Source: Streptomyces sp. KMM 9044 (GTDB lineage Bacteria; Actinomycetota; Actinomycetes; Streptomycetales; Streptomycetaceae). From it: a stretch of DNA of 64,000 bases. The stretch lies in assembly GCF_024701375.2 (NCBI RefSeq), contig NZ_CP113910.1, positions 2,046,001 through 2,110,000 on the forward strand, in the 5' to 3' direction. The position numbers and the translations under genes are program-made. Positions 1-28,809 of this stretch are shown here, in pieces. The notes under the pieces were generated by a model that was given only the letters and a program-made list of their open reading frames with translations, had not been told where the DNA came from and ran no database searches. How positions within the stretch are numbered: the stretch's first letter is position 1; each line of letters starts with the position of its first letter.

Positions 1-19966
<19,966 letters not shown>

Positions 19967-20314
19967 TCAGCGCCTGGTTTCGCTCTCCGAGCCCTGCGCC
20001 TCGATGTCGTCCAGCGCCTGGGTCTGGGGCCGCTGCACGTGCTCGGCCTCCGCGGCGACCGCGTCGACCAGGGCCAGGAACCCGCTGGTGATGGCCGTGA
20101 CCGTGGCCGACACCTGCTCCTGTTCCTTCCGGACCTGCTCACCGACGGCGTTGGCGAACTCGTCGTCGCCGCCCTCCTCGCCCCACCAGCCCGAGTACGC
20201 GGCGTAGCCGTTCTCGAACCGGGGCAGCATCTCGTCGCCGTACCGGACGGCGTCGGCGAGGTGCTTGGAACCTGCCAGGATCGCCTGGATGTCGGCGGAG
20301 TAGTTGCCGGCCAC
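19967..20314 (-). CDS. WXG100-like small T7SS protein
   Basis: The 115-aa product is helical with a central G-W-W-G turn at about residues 42-45, the position of the W-x-G hairpin in WXG100 proteins. WXG100 proteins form helical-hairpin dimers that are exported by EccC-driven T7SS or guide larger substrates. A Lys/Glu/Gln-rich second helix and an acidic, Gln-rich tail follow. The start is GTG at 20314. The stop is immediately followed by the ATG of the giant gene, so the two are almost certainly co-translated. This protein may be the dedicated partner or chaperone of the giant effector (inference from order). The C-terminal Y-x-x-x-D/E signal is not evident. Confidence 0.8.
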   Translation of the reverse strand: MAGNYSADIQAILAGSKHLADAVRYGDEMLPRFENGYAAYSGWWGEEGGDDEFANAVGEQVRKEQEQVSATVTAITSGFLALVDAVAAEAEHVQRPQTQALDDIEAQGSESETRR

Positions 20315-20316
20315 GA

Positions 20317-20820
20317 CTACATCCCCTCCTGCCGCCGGTCGTCCGTGCCGCGGATCCCGGGCGGGGCCGCGGGCTCTTCCTCGTCCTCGACGATCTCGTC
20401 GCGGAGCCGGCTCATCGCGGTCGGCCGCCCCTTCGTCACGGAGGTCTCGCTGAGCAGCGAGCCGAAGACCGACCCCCAGTCGACGCCCATCCGCTCGGGT
20501 GCGGCGCCCCGCGAGGTCATCCGGGTGAGCGGGTCGAGCGTCTCGACGACCCGGCGGGCCATCTCGGCCCGTGCCGCGTTGGCGGCCTCCAGCACCGCCG
20601 CGGACAGCTGTGGGGCGGCCATGGTCCGGTACTTGCCGTCAAGAAACTCCAGGCTGGTCAGTTCGCCCTTCGCCCCGACACAGACCCGGACCGACCGGTC
20701 CGACGAACGCGCGGTGACCGACGCGGCGTCCAGCTCGGCGCGCGCCGAAGCCGCGGCCGCCTCCGCCGCCCTGAGGTGGGCCATCGCCTGGGCCACACGG
20801 TCTTCCATCGACTGACTCAA
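20317..20820 (-). CDS. YbaB/EbfC-like protein of the T7SS substrate operon
   Basis: The product (167 aa) begins with a long helix rich in Ala and Arg/Glu, then a beta segment (VRVCVGAKGELTSLEF) and a second helix, the YbaB/EbfC layout. YbaB proteins are small nucleoid-associated dimers; copies inside actinobacterial T7SS loci are of unknown role. TTG at 20820 is preferred because GGGGAGGAG lies 6 bases upstream; ATG at 20808 is the alternative but is too far from that site. The C-terminal third is an extension not found in short YbaB proteins, ending in a Pro/Glu-rich tail. It lies 16 bp after the 1081-aa gene and 2 bp before the WXG100-like gene. A protein-chaperone role is as plausible as DNA binding. 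Confidence 0.75.
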   Translation of the reverse strand: MSQSMEDRVAQAMAHLRAAEAAAASARAELDAASVTARSSDRSVRVCVGAKGELTSLEFLDGKYRTMAAPQLSAAVLEAANAARAEMARRVVETLDPLTRMTSRGAAPERMGVDWGSVFGSLLSETSVTKGRPTAMSRLRDEIVEDEEEPAAPPGIRGTDDRRQEGM

Positions 20821-20836
20821 CTCGGTCTCCTCCCCG

Positions 20837-23800
20837 TCAGCGCCCCAGGGCCTGGGGCGCTCCCCCCTCGTCGGTGCCCCAGATGTCCTCGTCCTCGGCG
20901 AGCCAGGTGGTGCGTTCCCTGTCGCCGCTCTCCGTCTGCGGCCTGCCTTCGCCCGCCCCGCCCATGCCTCCCATGGGCGGCATGAAGGGCATGCTGCTGC
21001 TGGTCTGCGTGCCCTTGGACACGACGCGGTGTTCCTCGTCGTCGACGGTCGGTGTGCCGGCCGCCACCCGGGCGGACCGGGCGACGCCCGGCTCGATGAC
21101 GTTCCTGACACGCTCGCCGGAGTTCCCACCGGCCTCGCCGCCGGCGCCCCGCGCCATCGGCGGATACATCCCCGGCGATCCCGCTCCCGTGCCGGTCCCG
21201 TCCGCGGAGGCGGCCGCCAGGCTGTCACCGCTCTGCGGGCGACCCAGCGCCGAGGAGAGGTCGTCCTGGTTGTAGAGGTTGTCGGCGAAGACGGAGGAGT
21301 ACGCCGATCCGGCCGATCCGGCGGGTGTGCCGCCGGAGTTGTAGGCGGAGAGGTCGGGAGGCTCGGGGAGGTCCGCGATGCGCTGGCGGATCAGTTCGTC
21401 GATGTTCTTGTCGTCGGCGTTGATCCGGTCGTACTCGGCCTGGATGTCGCCCATGCGCTCGTCGTACTCGGCCCTGGCGTCCTTACGTGCCTGCTCCGCG
21501 TCGGTGCGCGCCTGGTCCCGTTCCTCCTGTGCGGCGGCCTTCTCCCGCTCGTACTCGCTCCTGGCGTCGGCCTCGGCGGCGTCGGCCCGTTCGACGGCTT
21601 CCCGTTCGGCGGCGTCGATCTCCGCGATCCGGTCGTCGTACTCCTGCCGGGCGCGGGCCTCGTCGGCGCCGGCGGCCATCTCGCGCTCGTACTCCTGGCG
21701 TGCCTGCGCCCGCTCCTGCTCGGCCTGTTCCCGCGCCTGGTCCCGCTGTTCCCCGGCGGCGGCCTTCTCCCGCTCGTACTCCTGTCTGGCCGCCTCCTCC
21801 TGACGGTCGGCCTCCCGTACGGCGGCCTCGCGCTCGGCACGCGCCTCGGCCTTCTGCTCCTCGTAGTCGGCCTGCGCCTCGGCCTTGGCCTGTTCGGCCT
21901 CCAGCCTGGCCTGCTGCTTCTCGACCACCGCCTCGCGGCGGGCCTGCTCCTGCTGGGCCTCGGCATCGGCCCTGGCGTCGGCCTGCTCCTGCCGGGCGGT
22001 TTCCCTGTCCTGCTCGTACTCGGATCTGGCCGCCTCCTGTTCGGCCCGGGCCGCCGCCTTCTCCTGCTCCGCCTGGGCCTTGGCGGCCTCCTGCTCCTTC
22101 TCGGCCTCGGCCTTCGCCTGGGCCTGTTCCTGCTTGGCGGCTTCCTTCTCCGCGGCGGCTTCGGCCTTGGCGGCCTCCTGCTCGGCCTTGGCCTCGGCGC
22201 GGTCGGCGTCGTTCTGGGCCTGGGCCCGTTCGCGCTCCTTCTTCGCCTCGTCCTGAGCCTTCTGGTTCTGGGCGAGGACGAAGGCCTGCTGCTCGGCGGC
22301 CTCCGCCTTGGCCTGCGCCTTCTCCTTGTCCGCCTCGTCCTTGGCGGCCTCCTGCTCGGCCTTGGCCGCCGCCTTCTCCTGCTCCGCCTCCGCCTTGGCC
22401 TGTGCCTTCTCCTTGTCCGCCTCGGCCTTGGCGGCCTCCTGCTCGGCCTTGGCCGCCGCCTTCTCCTGCTCCGCCTCCGCCTTGGCCTGTGCCTTCTCCT
22501 TGTCCGCCTCGGCCTTGGCGGCCTCCTGCTCGGCCTTGGCCGCCGCCTTCTCCTGCTCCGCCTCCGCCTTGGCTTCTTCCTTCTCCTTCTCCAGGGCGGC
22601 CTTCTCGGCGTCACGCTCGGCCTTGGCCGCCGCCTTCTCCTGCTCCGCCTCCGCCTTGGCTTCTTCCTTCTCCTTCTCCAGGGCGGCCTTCTCGGCGTCA
22701 CGTTCCGCCTTGGCCTCGGCCTTCTCCTTGTCCGCCTGCGCCTTGGCGGCGTCCGCTTCTTCTTTCGCCTTCTTCTTCTCGGCGTCCGATTCCGCTTCGG
22801 CGGAGATCTCCGAAAGAGGCCGGCTGTCCCTGTCGGTTACGCTGGCGTCGAATGCGTCCTGAGCCGTCTTGAACGCCTTGTGGATCTCGACAATGGCCGT
22901 GGCGCCAGCCGTGCTGAGCCAGTCCTGCACCGACTGCTCCCACCGGCGCACCGCCTCGTCGCCGATCGCCTTCCACGTCGACATCTCGCTGGGCCTGCCG
23001 TACGACTTGCCCTCGATGACGATGTCGTTCTGGAAGCCGGCCGTGGCCACCACGTTGTTGTGCCAGGACGTGTACAGCCCGGAGCCGTAGCTCACCGTCT
23101 CGATGTCGGTCTTGTCGTACTGGGTGTCGAAGAGCGTCAGCCGGGCGTCCTCGAGCATGTCGTAGAGCCAGCGCTGCGGATTGCTCTCGGCTTTCCACGC
23201 CTCCCAGGCGTCGTAGAGGTTCTGCGCCTGGGTGAGGATGATCTGCTGGGCCTCGGCGAGGGCGCGGGCCGGCTCGGACGTCACCGTCACACCGTCGATG
23301 GTGAGGGCGGAGCCTTCACCGCCGTCACCGTTGAGCTGGTCCGCGTACCCCTCGTAGTTGCGTGCCAGCTTGTGGATGAGTTCCTTGAAAATGGCGGCCG
23401 AGGTGCCGTCCCAGGACTCACTGCCCTCTCCGATGTCCTCGGTGTCCCACGTGCCGACGGTGACCTGGCTGTCCTCGAAGAACTTGACGACCCGGTCGAA
23501 CGCCTTGGCGGCCTCCGTGAAGGACCGCAGGTCGACGTAGTTGGCGTCGTCCACCTTGAGGTCACGGTTCGTGTACCCGTGGGTGGAGTAGGGCCACATC
23601 GTCAGCTGCGAGAGGGCGTCCCGGGAACCGTAGAGGTACTGGACCAGGGGGTTGGTGTCCCAGTCGAGTTTCTCCCCCTCCTTGTTCCAGCCTCCCTTGT
23701 CCTTCAGGACCTCACTGGTCTTCGTGTAGCCCGGGATGATGTCGTCGCCGCTCGGCGGCCAGGCCTGGCCCGAACCGAGAAAGGTGATGTACGCCCGGTA

Positions 23801-24082
23801 CCGGTAGAGGTTGCTGCCCTCGGACACGTCCTCCGTGTCACTGCTGGGACGGTAGAACGGCAGGGTGTAGTCGGTGTTCTTCGTCTTCCAGCCACTGGGG
23901 GAAAGGAACCCGGACGAATATCCCGGTCCGCCTTCCCTGTCCAGCCGGACGTGGATCAACGGGATGTCGTCGTTGCCCTTCAGATTTTCGAACAACGTGC
24001 TCCGCTCCGGCAGGATGTAGCCGGTGAGCATGTCAACTGCCTTTTTCCAGTTGTCGTTGTTGTTGTCTTCGGGGTTGGCCAT
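20837..24082 (-). CDS. 1081-aa T7SS operon protein with long KEA-rich helical repeat (AAWKG-like family)
   Basis: The N-terminal ~430 residues form a folded region with many Trp/Tyr and a conserved-looking segment around DAWEAWKAESNPQRW. Residues about 435-880 are an almost uninterrupted Ala/Lys/Glu/Gln helix, partly built from 29-residue repeats; the C-terminus is Gly/Pro/Ser-rich. No signal peptide or membrane segment is seen. The ATG at 24082 has GGAG 7 bases upstream. It resembles Streptomyces proteins called AAWKG family (from memory, not verified). Position between WXG100 genes and the giant effector suggests a secreted or secretion-coupling substrate, with the long helix acting as a rod or single alpha-helix spacer. 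No enzymatic motif was recognised. Confidence 0.8.
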   Translation of the reverse strand: MANPEDNNNDNWKKAVDMLTGYILPERSTLFENLKGNDDIPLIHVRLDREGGPGYSSGFLSPSGWKTKNTDYTLPFYRPSSDTEDVSEGSNLYRYRAYITFLGSGQAWPPSGDDIIPGYTKTSEVLKDKGGWNKEGEKLDWDTNPLVQYLYGSRDALSQLTMWPYSTHGYTNRDLKVDDANYVDLRSFTEAAKAFDRVVKFFEDSQVTVGTWDTEDIGEGSESWDGTSAAIFKELIHKLARNYEGYADQLNGDGGEGSALTIDGVTVTSEPARALAEAQQIILTQAQNLYDAWEAWKAESNPQRWLYDMLEDARLTLFDTQYDKTDIETVSYGSGLYTSWHNNVVATAGFQNDIVIEGKSYGRPSEMSTWKAIGDEAVRRWEQSVQDWLSTAGATAIVEIHKAFKTAQDAFDASVTDRDSRPLSEISAEAESDAEKKKAKEEADAAKAQADKEKAEAKAERDAEKAALEKEKEEAKAEAEQEKAAAKAERDAEKAALEKEKEEAKAEAEQEKAAAKAEQEAAKAEADKEKAQAKAEAEQEKAAAKAEQEAAKAEADKEKAQAKAEAEQEKAAAKAEQEAAKDEADKEKAQAKAEAAEQQAFVLAQNQKAQDEAKKERERAQAQNDADRAEAKAEQEAAKAEAAAEKEAAKQEQAQAKAEAEKEQEAAKAQAEQEKAAARAEQEAARSEYEQDRETARQEQADARADAEAQQEQARREAVVEKQQARLEAEQAKAEAQADYEEQKAEARAEREAAVREADRQEEAARQEYEREKAAAGEQRDQAREQAEQERAQARQEYEREMAAGADEARARQEYDDRIAEIDAAEREAVERADAAEADARSEYEREKAAAQEERDQARTDAEQARKDARAEYDERMGDIQAEYDRINADDKNIDELIRQRIADLPEPPDLSAYNSGGTPAGSAGSAYSSVFADNLYNQDDLSSALGRPQSGDSLAAASADGTGTGAGSPGMYPPMARGAGGEAGGNSGERVRNVIEPGVARSARVAAGTPTVDDEEHRVVSKGTQTSSSMPFMPPMGGMGGAGEGRPQTESGDRERTTWLAEDEDIWGTDEGGAPQALGR
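22310..22730 (-). repeat. 87-bp tandem repeats coding the charged helix
   Basis: Three units (about 22310-22570) encode a 29-residue AEAEQEKAAAKAEQEAAK-type repeat and two more (about 22570-22730) encode a related AERDAEKAALEKEKEE-type repeat, both with 29-residue period. DNA identity between neighbouring units is near complete, implying recent duplication or ongoing homogenisation. Confidence 0.8.
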
Positions 24083-24166
24083 CGCCGAGCTCCGCGAGGT
24101 GGTGGGGAGGAGAACTACCGGGTGTGCGTCGAACCGCCCGGGGTCACCTGCTGTCGGGTGACCCGG

Positions 24167-24610
24167 TCAGTCCTCGTCGGGGGCGCCCGGATTGTCGAAG
24201 TCGCTGTCGACATCCTCGAAGATGTCCATGAACTCGTCCGCGGTGATGCTCTCGAGGTTCTTGTTCTGGCTTTTGGCCAGCTGGTCGATGGTGTCCCACA
24301 GGGCCTCCTCGAGGTCCTCGAAGAGGACTCCCTGGGCCTCGAGGATCCGCTCGACCTCGCCCGCGCCCTTCTGGATGACCCCGTTCAGGGCACCCCCGCC
24401 GACCGCGCTGCTCTCTCCGGCCATGAGCCCGATGACGAGAGGCTTCGCGGCGTCGATCGTGGTGGTCGAGATGGCGTCCGCGATGTACGAGATCGCCGGG
24501 CCGGCATGCGTGTCGTCTTTGAGGATGTTCTCCAGCGTCTTCCTGAAGTCAGTGATCTGGTGGTTGATGAACTGTCTCAGGAATTCGCTGTCGAGGACCG
24601 TGACGGCCAC
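24167..24610 (-). CDS. Conserved-looking 147-aa protein of the T7SS operon, function unknown
   Basis: This acidic 147-aa protein starts at GTG 24610. Predicted helices flank a Gly-rich centre (AGESSAVGGGALNGV, about residues 64-80), and the tail is strongly acidic (residues about 125-147). It has no signal peptide, no clear transmembrane helix and no W-x-G turn. It lies between the second WXG100 gene (28 bp upstream) and the 1081-aa gene (84 bp downstream), so it is very probably co-transcribed. The size and helical character would fit another small T7SS-associated protein or a chaperone, but no family was recognised. Confidence 0.72.
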   Translation of the reverse strand: MAVTVLDSEFLRQFINHQITDFRKTLENILKDDTHAGPAISYIADAISTTTIDAAKPLVIGLMAGESSAVGGGALNGVIQKGAGEVERILEAQGVLFEDLEEALWDTIDQLAKSQNKNLESITADEFMDIFEDVDSDFDNPGAPDED

Positions 24611-24638
24611 GTCATCACCCTTCCGTCACCGGCAGTCG

Positions 24639-24959
24639 TCAGCGGCTTCCGATGCGGATGTCGCCCCACCGCTGCGACAGGTTCTGCTCCGTGTAGCGGT
24701 AGTTGGAGGAGATGTCGGTGAGCAGGCCGGAGTGGTTGGCCAGCAGGTTCTTGATGTTCTCGACAGCGTTGTCCCACTTCGCCTGGACCTCGCTGTACAC
24801 GTCCCGGTCGTCACCGATCCAGCTGTTCCTGAGCTCGGTTAGCTCCATCTCGAGGTTGGCCAGGATGCTCATGATCGCCTGCGACTGGCCGACCATGTCG
24901 TCCGCCGCGCCTTCGGCGTGGTTGTAGTCGACGTAGATGTAACCGTCGGAGAAGTCCAT
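24639..24959 (-). CDS. WXG100 family protein (EsxA-like)
   Basis: This 106-aa helical hairpin has W47-I48-G49 at the turn, the defining WXG100 motif. A C-terminal Y87-x-x-x-E91 matches the Y-x-x-x-D/E general secretion signal of T7SS substrates. WXG100 proteins are exported as dimers by the EccC ATPase. It pairs with the upstream 116-aa gene, 214 bp away. It is the best match to a bona fide exported Esx protein in this window. Naming it EsxA rather than EsxB is arbitrary, because the pair is divergent from the mycobacterial type. Confidence 0.88.
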   Translation of the reverse strand: MDFSDGYIYVDYNHAEGAADDMVGQSQAIMSILANLEMELTELRNSWIGDDRDVYSEVQAKWDNAVENIKNLLANHSGLLTDISSNYRYTEQNLSQRWGDIRIGSR

Positions 24960-25173
24960 CGGAATTCCTCGATTCGCCGCGGGAACCGCGGGTTACGGAA
25001 GATGTGCGCGGCACGGCCTGTGGGCGGGACCGTGACGCCGGGCAGTGACGGCCGTGGGCGTGTGCGGGGCGTTGCCGCGGGGTGGTGGAGCGGCGCGGGC
25101 AGGCGCCGCCGGACGCACGCGCCGACGCCCGCGGCGGGACGGCCGGCCGCGTCGGCCGCGTCGGCCGGGGACG

Positions 25174-25524
25174 TCAGTTGCTGTGGGTGTTGGTGCCGTT
25201 GAGCTCGTCGAACACGGCCGTGGAGCGCGAGTACTCCTGGTCGATGATGTCGCTCGACGAGCCCTGCACCAGGCCGTGCTCCGTGAGGGTGGAGTTGAGC
25301 TCGTCGACCATCCGGTCGAGGTTGATCAGGATGGTGTCGACGTGGCTGTCCCACTGCTCGAGGAGCGACTTGTACTTGCCGCCGTCCGCACCGCCGTAAT
25401 GGGCGGCGAGGGTGTGCGAGGTCGACTGGACGTCCTGCTGACAGCGCTGGACACCGGTGAAGGCCTGTTCCAGCGCCATGATCCCGTTGCGGGTCGCCTG
25501 CTCTTCGGACTGCTGCATGGCCAT
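25174..25524 (-). CDS. WXG100-like protein (EsxB-like), first gene of the substrate operon
   Basis: This 116-aa helical protein has the hairpin turn written Y43-G44-G45, so Tyr replaces the usual Trp. A clear Y-x-x-x-D/E motif is not present near the C-terminus. ATG at 25524 is preceded by AAAGGGAG at good spacing; a second Met lies two codons later. It opens the minus-strand operon running to the giant effector. With the 106-aa WXG100 protein it probably forms the Esx heterodimer, the partner supplying the secretion signal (inference from the family rule). Confidence 0.82.
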   Translation of the reverse strand: MAMQQSEEQATRNGIMALEQAFTGVQRCQQDVQSTSHTLAAHYGGADGGKYKSLLEQWDSHVDTILINLDRMVDELNSTLTEHGLVQGSSSDIIDQEYSRSTAVFDELNGTNTHSN

Positions 25525-25874
25525 GAGAGAACTCCCTTTCGGTGAATTTCACCGACCTGTGGATCCCATGTCACCCCGCGGGCAGACAGGGTGCCCCTGC
25601 ACACACCAGGCGGTTCGCCGGGTCATGGGAGTGGCCAAATGCTATGCGCGCCGCAAGTTGTTTGGCAATTGCCGTCAGGACGTCCAGGGGACCCCCATAT
25701 CCCTGTTTCCGGCGCTCTATTGAGCACGGATGGAGAATTCGCGGCGCTCACCTGAGCGGCGGCGCGACGCCGGCCGGACAGATCGGGCATCACCTCCTTC
25801 CGTACGGCACCGCCGGTCGCCCGCATTAACGCGAGGTGACCGTCGCGAATCCAAGATTTCCCCTGCAGGATGAT
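25525..25874. other. Spacer between the Esx operon start and the eccB stop
   Basis: This 350-bp stretch holds no convincing gene. It contains the leader of the Esx operon, with a candidate promoter at 25639-25668, and the 3' flank of eccB. It is slightly less GC-rich than its surroundings. No clear terminator hairpin was found for eccB. Confidence 0.6.
25639..25668 (-). promoter_or_regulatory. Candidate promoter of the Esx/giant-effector operon
   Basis: On the minus strand TTGCCA (25668-25663) and TAGCAT (25644-25639) are separated by 18 bases, a fair match to the Streptomyces housekeeping -35 and -10 consensus. It would give a leader of about 108 nt before the ATG at 25524. Predicted from sequence alone. 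Confidence 0.4.
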
Positions 25875-27392
25875 TTACCCCGGGCCGGACCGCTCCCGCT
25901 GGTCCCCGCTCGTCCCCTCCGCGCGCGGGCAGCGCAGCGTCACCCGGGCCTCGCCCGAGGAGGCCGCCTCGGGGGTGAGGTCGGGGCCGCTGGGCAGCAT
26001 GGCCAGCATCGGGGACGGCATGGTCCGCTCCTCGACGCCCTCGTAGCCCAGCGCCCTGACGCCCTCCTGGGAGAGCAGCCGGTACTTCACACCCGTGTCC
26101 GTCACCAGGTACGTGGTGTCGCCCAGGGCGCTGCCGCTCGCACTCAACGCCCTTACCAGCGCGCCCTTCCCGGCCCGTACCGCGATGGAGTCGACCTTCA
26201 GGCAGGCCGGTACGACCTCGGCGGCGGGCGGCTGGACGGGCTCGGGCAGCGCGTTCTCGGGCAGCACGGACGCGCCGACCCGGACGCCGCCGTCCGCGGA
26301 GTCGACGGCCGCGCAGGCGGCGGAGCCGGCGCCGACCACGACCGCCTTCGGCGGGGTCTCGGGCAGCTTCGCCGCGTTCACCGCGGCGCTCGCGGAGCCC
26401 GGGGCGAGATGCCCGGCCAGTGCGTCCGCCCCGAGTGTCGCCACGGTCGCGGCGCCGCCGTACGCCTTCTCCCGGGTCAGCGGGTCGCCCAGCAGGAGGG
26501 TCGCGCCGGTGGCGGTGAGCGGCACCAGGCCCTCCTTGGCGAGCAGGTGGTAGCGGGGGGCCGAGCCGGGCACTTCGACCCGGAACAGCTGCCCCACCCT
26601 GGTGGCGCGCCCGGCCAGTTCGGGCCCCTCCTCGCCCCGGCCCGGTACGTCGGCCGGGGACAGGTCGGGCCCCTGCGGGAAGGAGTCGAGGAAGGCGGCG
26701 GAGACGGGGCGCGGGGCGACACTTCCGTAGCCGAGGGCCTCGGCCGCGTTCGCCCGCTCGTCCAGCCGGAGCCGGCTGCCCTGCCACAGCAGGTAGGCGG
26801 AGTCGTCCGGTCCGGTGACCAGCAGGCCGTCCCGCTCGCCCAGTTGCCGTGCGCCGGGGGCGTTGTGCGGTGTGTCGGTGCCCAGGGCGAGGGTCGTGGT
26901 GGCCGTCACGACACCGGTCGACCTCGGGCGGACCCCCGAGCAGACCAGCCACGGCGTACGGTCCAGGTCGCCGGTGGACGGCAGTGCCTCGGGACCGTCG
27001 GGTATGCCGATGGGGGTGCCGTGCGGTGTGCCGGCCAGCGAGGACGTGCCGACCGTGGTGACGCCGAGGTCGCCGCCGGCGATCAGGCGGGCCGACGCGT
27101 AGTTGCGGACCGGGCGCAGCCGCCCGTCGAGGTACAGGTAGCGCGCGCCGGTCTGCTTGTCGACGACCAGGTTCTCGCCGGAGCGCCAGGAGTTGTTGCC
27201 GCCGGGCTGGATGAGGCCGAAGACGAAGGCGCCGGCGCACACCAGCACGGCGATGACCACGCCGATCGCGGCGCCGCGGTTGGTCCGGCCCAGGGGGCTC
27301 TCCGGGTCGTCGGGCTCGGCCCGCAGCATGGCCGATGCCAGCCTCCCCATGACGAAGAGGTGCGCCTGTACCTGGTCCCGTTTGCTGTGCAT
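25875..27392 (-). CDS. eccB: EccB, T7SS core membrane protein
   Basis: EccB (505 aa) is a single-pass component of the T7SS membrane complex with a large extracytoplasmic part. A short cytosolic N-terminus with MHSKRDQVQAHLF (the conserved EccB start) is followed by one transmembrane helix at 41-61. The rest is the repeated beta domain, with typical phrases such as DGRLRPVRNYASARL. Length matches the family (about 480-510). It starts at ATG 27392, 19 bp after the eccD stop, so eccD-eccB form one transcription unit reading away from eccC. The C-terminus is Arg/Gly/Glu-rich. Confident assignment. Confidence 0.95.
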   Translation of the reverse strand: MHSKRDQVQAHLFVMGRLASAMLRAEPDDPESPLGRTNRGAAIGVVIAVLVCAGAFVFGLIQPGGNNSWRSGENLVVDKQTGARYLYLDGRLRPVRNYASARLIAGGDLGVTTVGTSSLAGTPHGTPIGIPDGPEALPSTGDLDRTPWLVCSGVRPRSTGVVTATTTLALGTDTPHNAPGARQLGERDGLLVTGPDDSAYLLWQGSRLRLDERANAAEALGYGSVAPRPVSAAFLDSFPQGPDLSPADVPGRGEEGPELAGRATRVGQLFRVEVPGSAPRYHLLAKEGLVPLTATGATLLLGDPLTREKAYGGAATVATLGADALAGHLAPGSASAAVNAAKLPETPPKAVVVGAGSAACAAVDSADGGVRVGASVLPENALPEPVQPPAAEVVPACLKVDSIAVRAGKGALVRALSASGSALGDTTYLVTDTGVKYRLLSQEGVRALGYEGVEERTMPSPMLAMLPSGPDLTPEAASSGEARVTLRCPRAEGTSGDQRERSGPG

Positions 27393-27411
27393 GCTCGCCG
27401 TTCTCCCGGGT

Positions 27412-28809
27412 TCAGCCGTTGATGCCGCGGAGCAGGCCGTAGACGCCCATGGACCAGAGCGTCAGCGGCAGGATGCTGATGGCGGCAAGTGAGTGCAGCA
27501 GTTCGGCCGCGCGCCCCCAGTAAGGGACGAGCCGCCGGCCGGGGACGGTCCACGAGGCGATGGCGAGGACGGCCGCGAGGCCCATCAGGCCGGCCGTGAG
27601 GGTCAGCCGGTCCGTCGGGCCGAGGGAGCGGGCGAAGACGGCCAGCAGCAGGACCACGCCCCAGGCGCCGGCGGTGGTCAGCGCGAGACGCTGCCAGACG
27701 TTGCCGAGCCCCCTGCTGTGCAGCAGCAACAGGAGCGAGAGGGCGACCACGGTGAGGATCTCGGCGAGGCCGGGGTCGGCGGCGAGCGCCACCAGGCAGG
27801 GCAGGCAGACGAGGCCGACGGCGCCGTAGAAGGCGGTCATCCAGTCGTCGGCCAGCATGGACCGCGCCTCGACGTCGGAGGCGGGGTACGGGTCGATGCC
27901 CTGCTGCAGTTGCTGGACGTTGGTGGGCAGCGGTGACATCCGCATGCCGGAGAGCCGGAACGACAGCGAGGGGACGAACCCGCCGAACAGGACGACCACG
28001 ACGGCGACCACCCCGGCAGCCTGGTCCGGCGCCAGGTTCAGGGTGATCAGGGTGGCGCCGAGCGCTCCGGCCGCGGCGACGCAGGCCACGCCGATGAACA
28101 GCGCCGGGTGCACGCCGACCGCCGCGAGGGCGAGCACCGCTCCCGCGCCGCCGGCCGCCGACGCCGCCAGCAGGCGTGCGCCCAGGACGGCTTCGCCGTC
28201 GGCTCCGCCCAGGTCGCCGCCGGGCAGCAGCCAGCCGGCCAGGGCGAAGTAGGGACCGACCATGAGGCCGAGCGCCGAACCGGCTCCGGCGTCGCCGACG
28301 GCCCGGGTCGCGGAGCCGGCGCCGGCGAGCAGCAGCAGTCCGGCGGCGCCGGCGGCGACGGCCCGGATCCAGCCCTCGGTTCCCGGCAGGGCGAGCAGCA
28401 CCATGCCGAGGGTGAGGGCGGCCACGGCCAGGCCGCGCAGGAGCCGCCGGCCGGCCTCGGGGCTCCAGCCGTGCGGGCGTTGCTGCATGGTGCCCGAGAT
28501 GCCGTCGACCAGGTCATCGAGGTGCACTTCGGGCAACGCCTCGGTGCGGGGGCGGAGACAAAGCTCCTCACCGTCCCGCAGACCGAGGGAGTCCAAGGTA
28601 CTCTCTGGGTCGAGCGGTGGGCCGCCGAGGCGTTGCAGTACCCAACCGCCGTGCTCCAGGCCTGCTTCCTCCAGGTCGTCCCCTCCGTAACCGATCACTG
28701 TGGGCAGCAGATCGGCGACGGGGACGTCGGAGGGCACGGCCAGGTCGACGGTCCTGGCCGGAGCACGTACGGTGACGCGGCACAGGCTTGCCGCCTGGAT
28801 GTCAGTCAT
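27412..28809 (-). CDS. eccD: EccD, T7SS polytopic membrane channel component
   Basis: EccD (465 aa) is the integral membrane component thought to line the T7SS inner-membrane assembly. Residues 1 to about 92 are the ubiquitin-like (YukD) cytosolic domain. After a linker containing the segment W-S-P-E-A-G, about eleven hydrophobic helices follow from residue about 127 to the C-terminus. An Arg-rich cytoplasmic segment lies before the first helix. The sequence PLPTNVQQLQQGIDP between helices 6 and 7 is typical of the family. ATG at 28809 faces eccC across a 412-bp divergent spacer. Confident assignment. Confidence 0.95.
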   Translation of the reverse strand: MTDIQAASLCRVTVRAPARTVDLAVPSDVPVADLLPTVIGYGGDDLEEAGLEHGGWVLQRLGGPPLDPESTLDSLGLRDGEELCLRPRTEALPEVHLDDLVDGISGTMQQRPHGWSPEAGRRLLRGLAVAALTLGMVLLALPGTEGWIRAVAAGAAGLLLLAGAGSATRAVGDAGAGSALGLMVGPYFALAGWLLPGGDLGGADGEAVLGARLLAASAAGGAGAVLALAAVGVHPALFIGVACVAAAGALGATLITLNLAPDQAAGVVAVVVVLFGGFVPSLSFRLSGMRMSPLPTNVQQLQQGIDPYPASDVEARSMLADDWMTAFYGAVGLVCLPCLVALAADPGLAEILTVVALSLLLLLHSRGLGNVWQRLALTTAGAWGVVLLLAVFARSLGPTDRLTLTAGLMGLAAVLAIASWTVPGRRLVPYWGRAAELLHSLAAISILPLTLWSMGVYGLLRGING

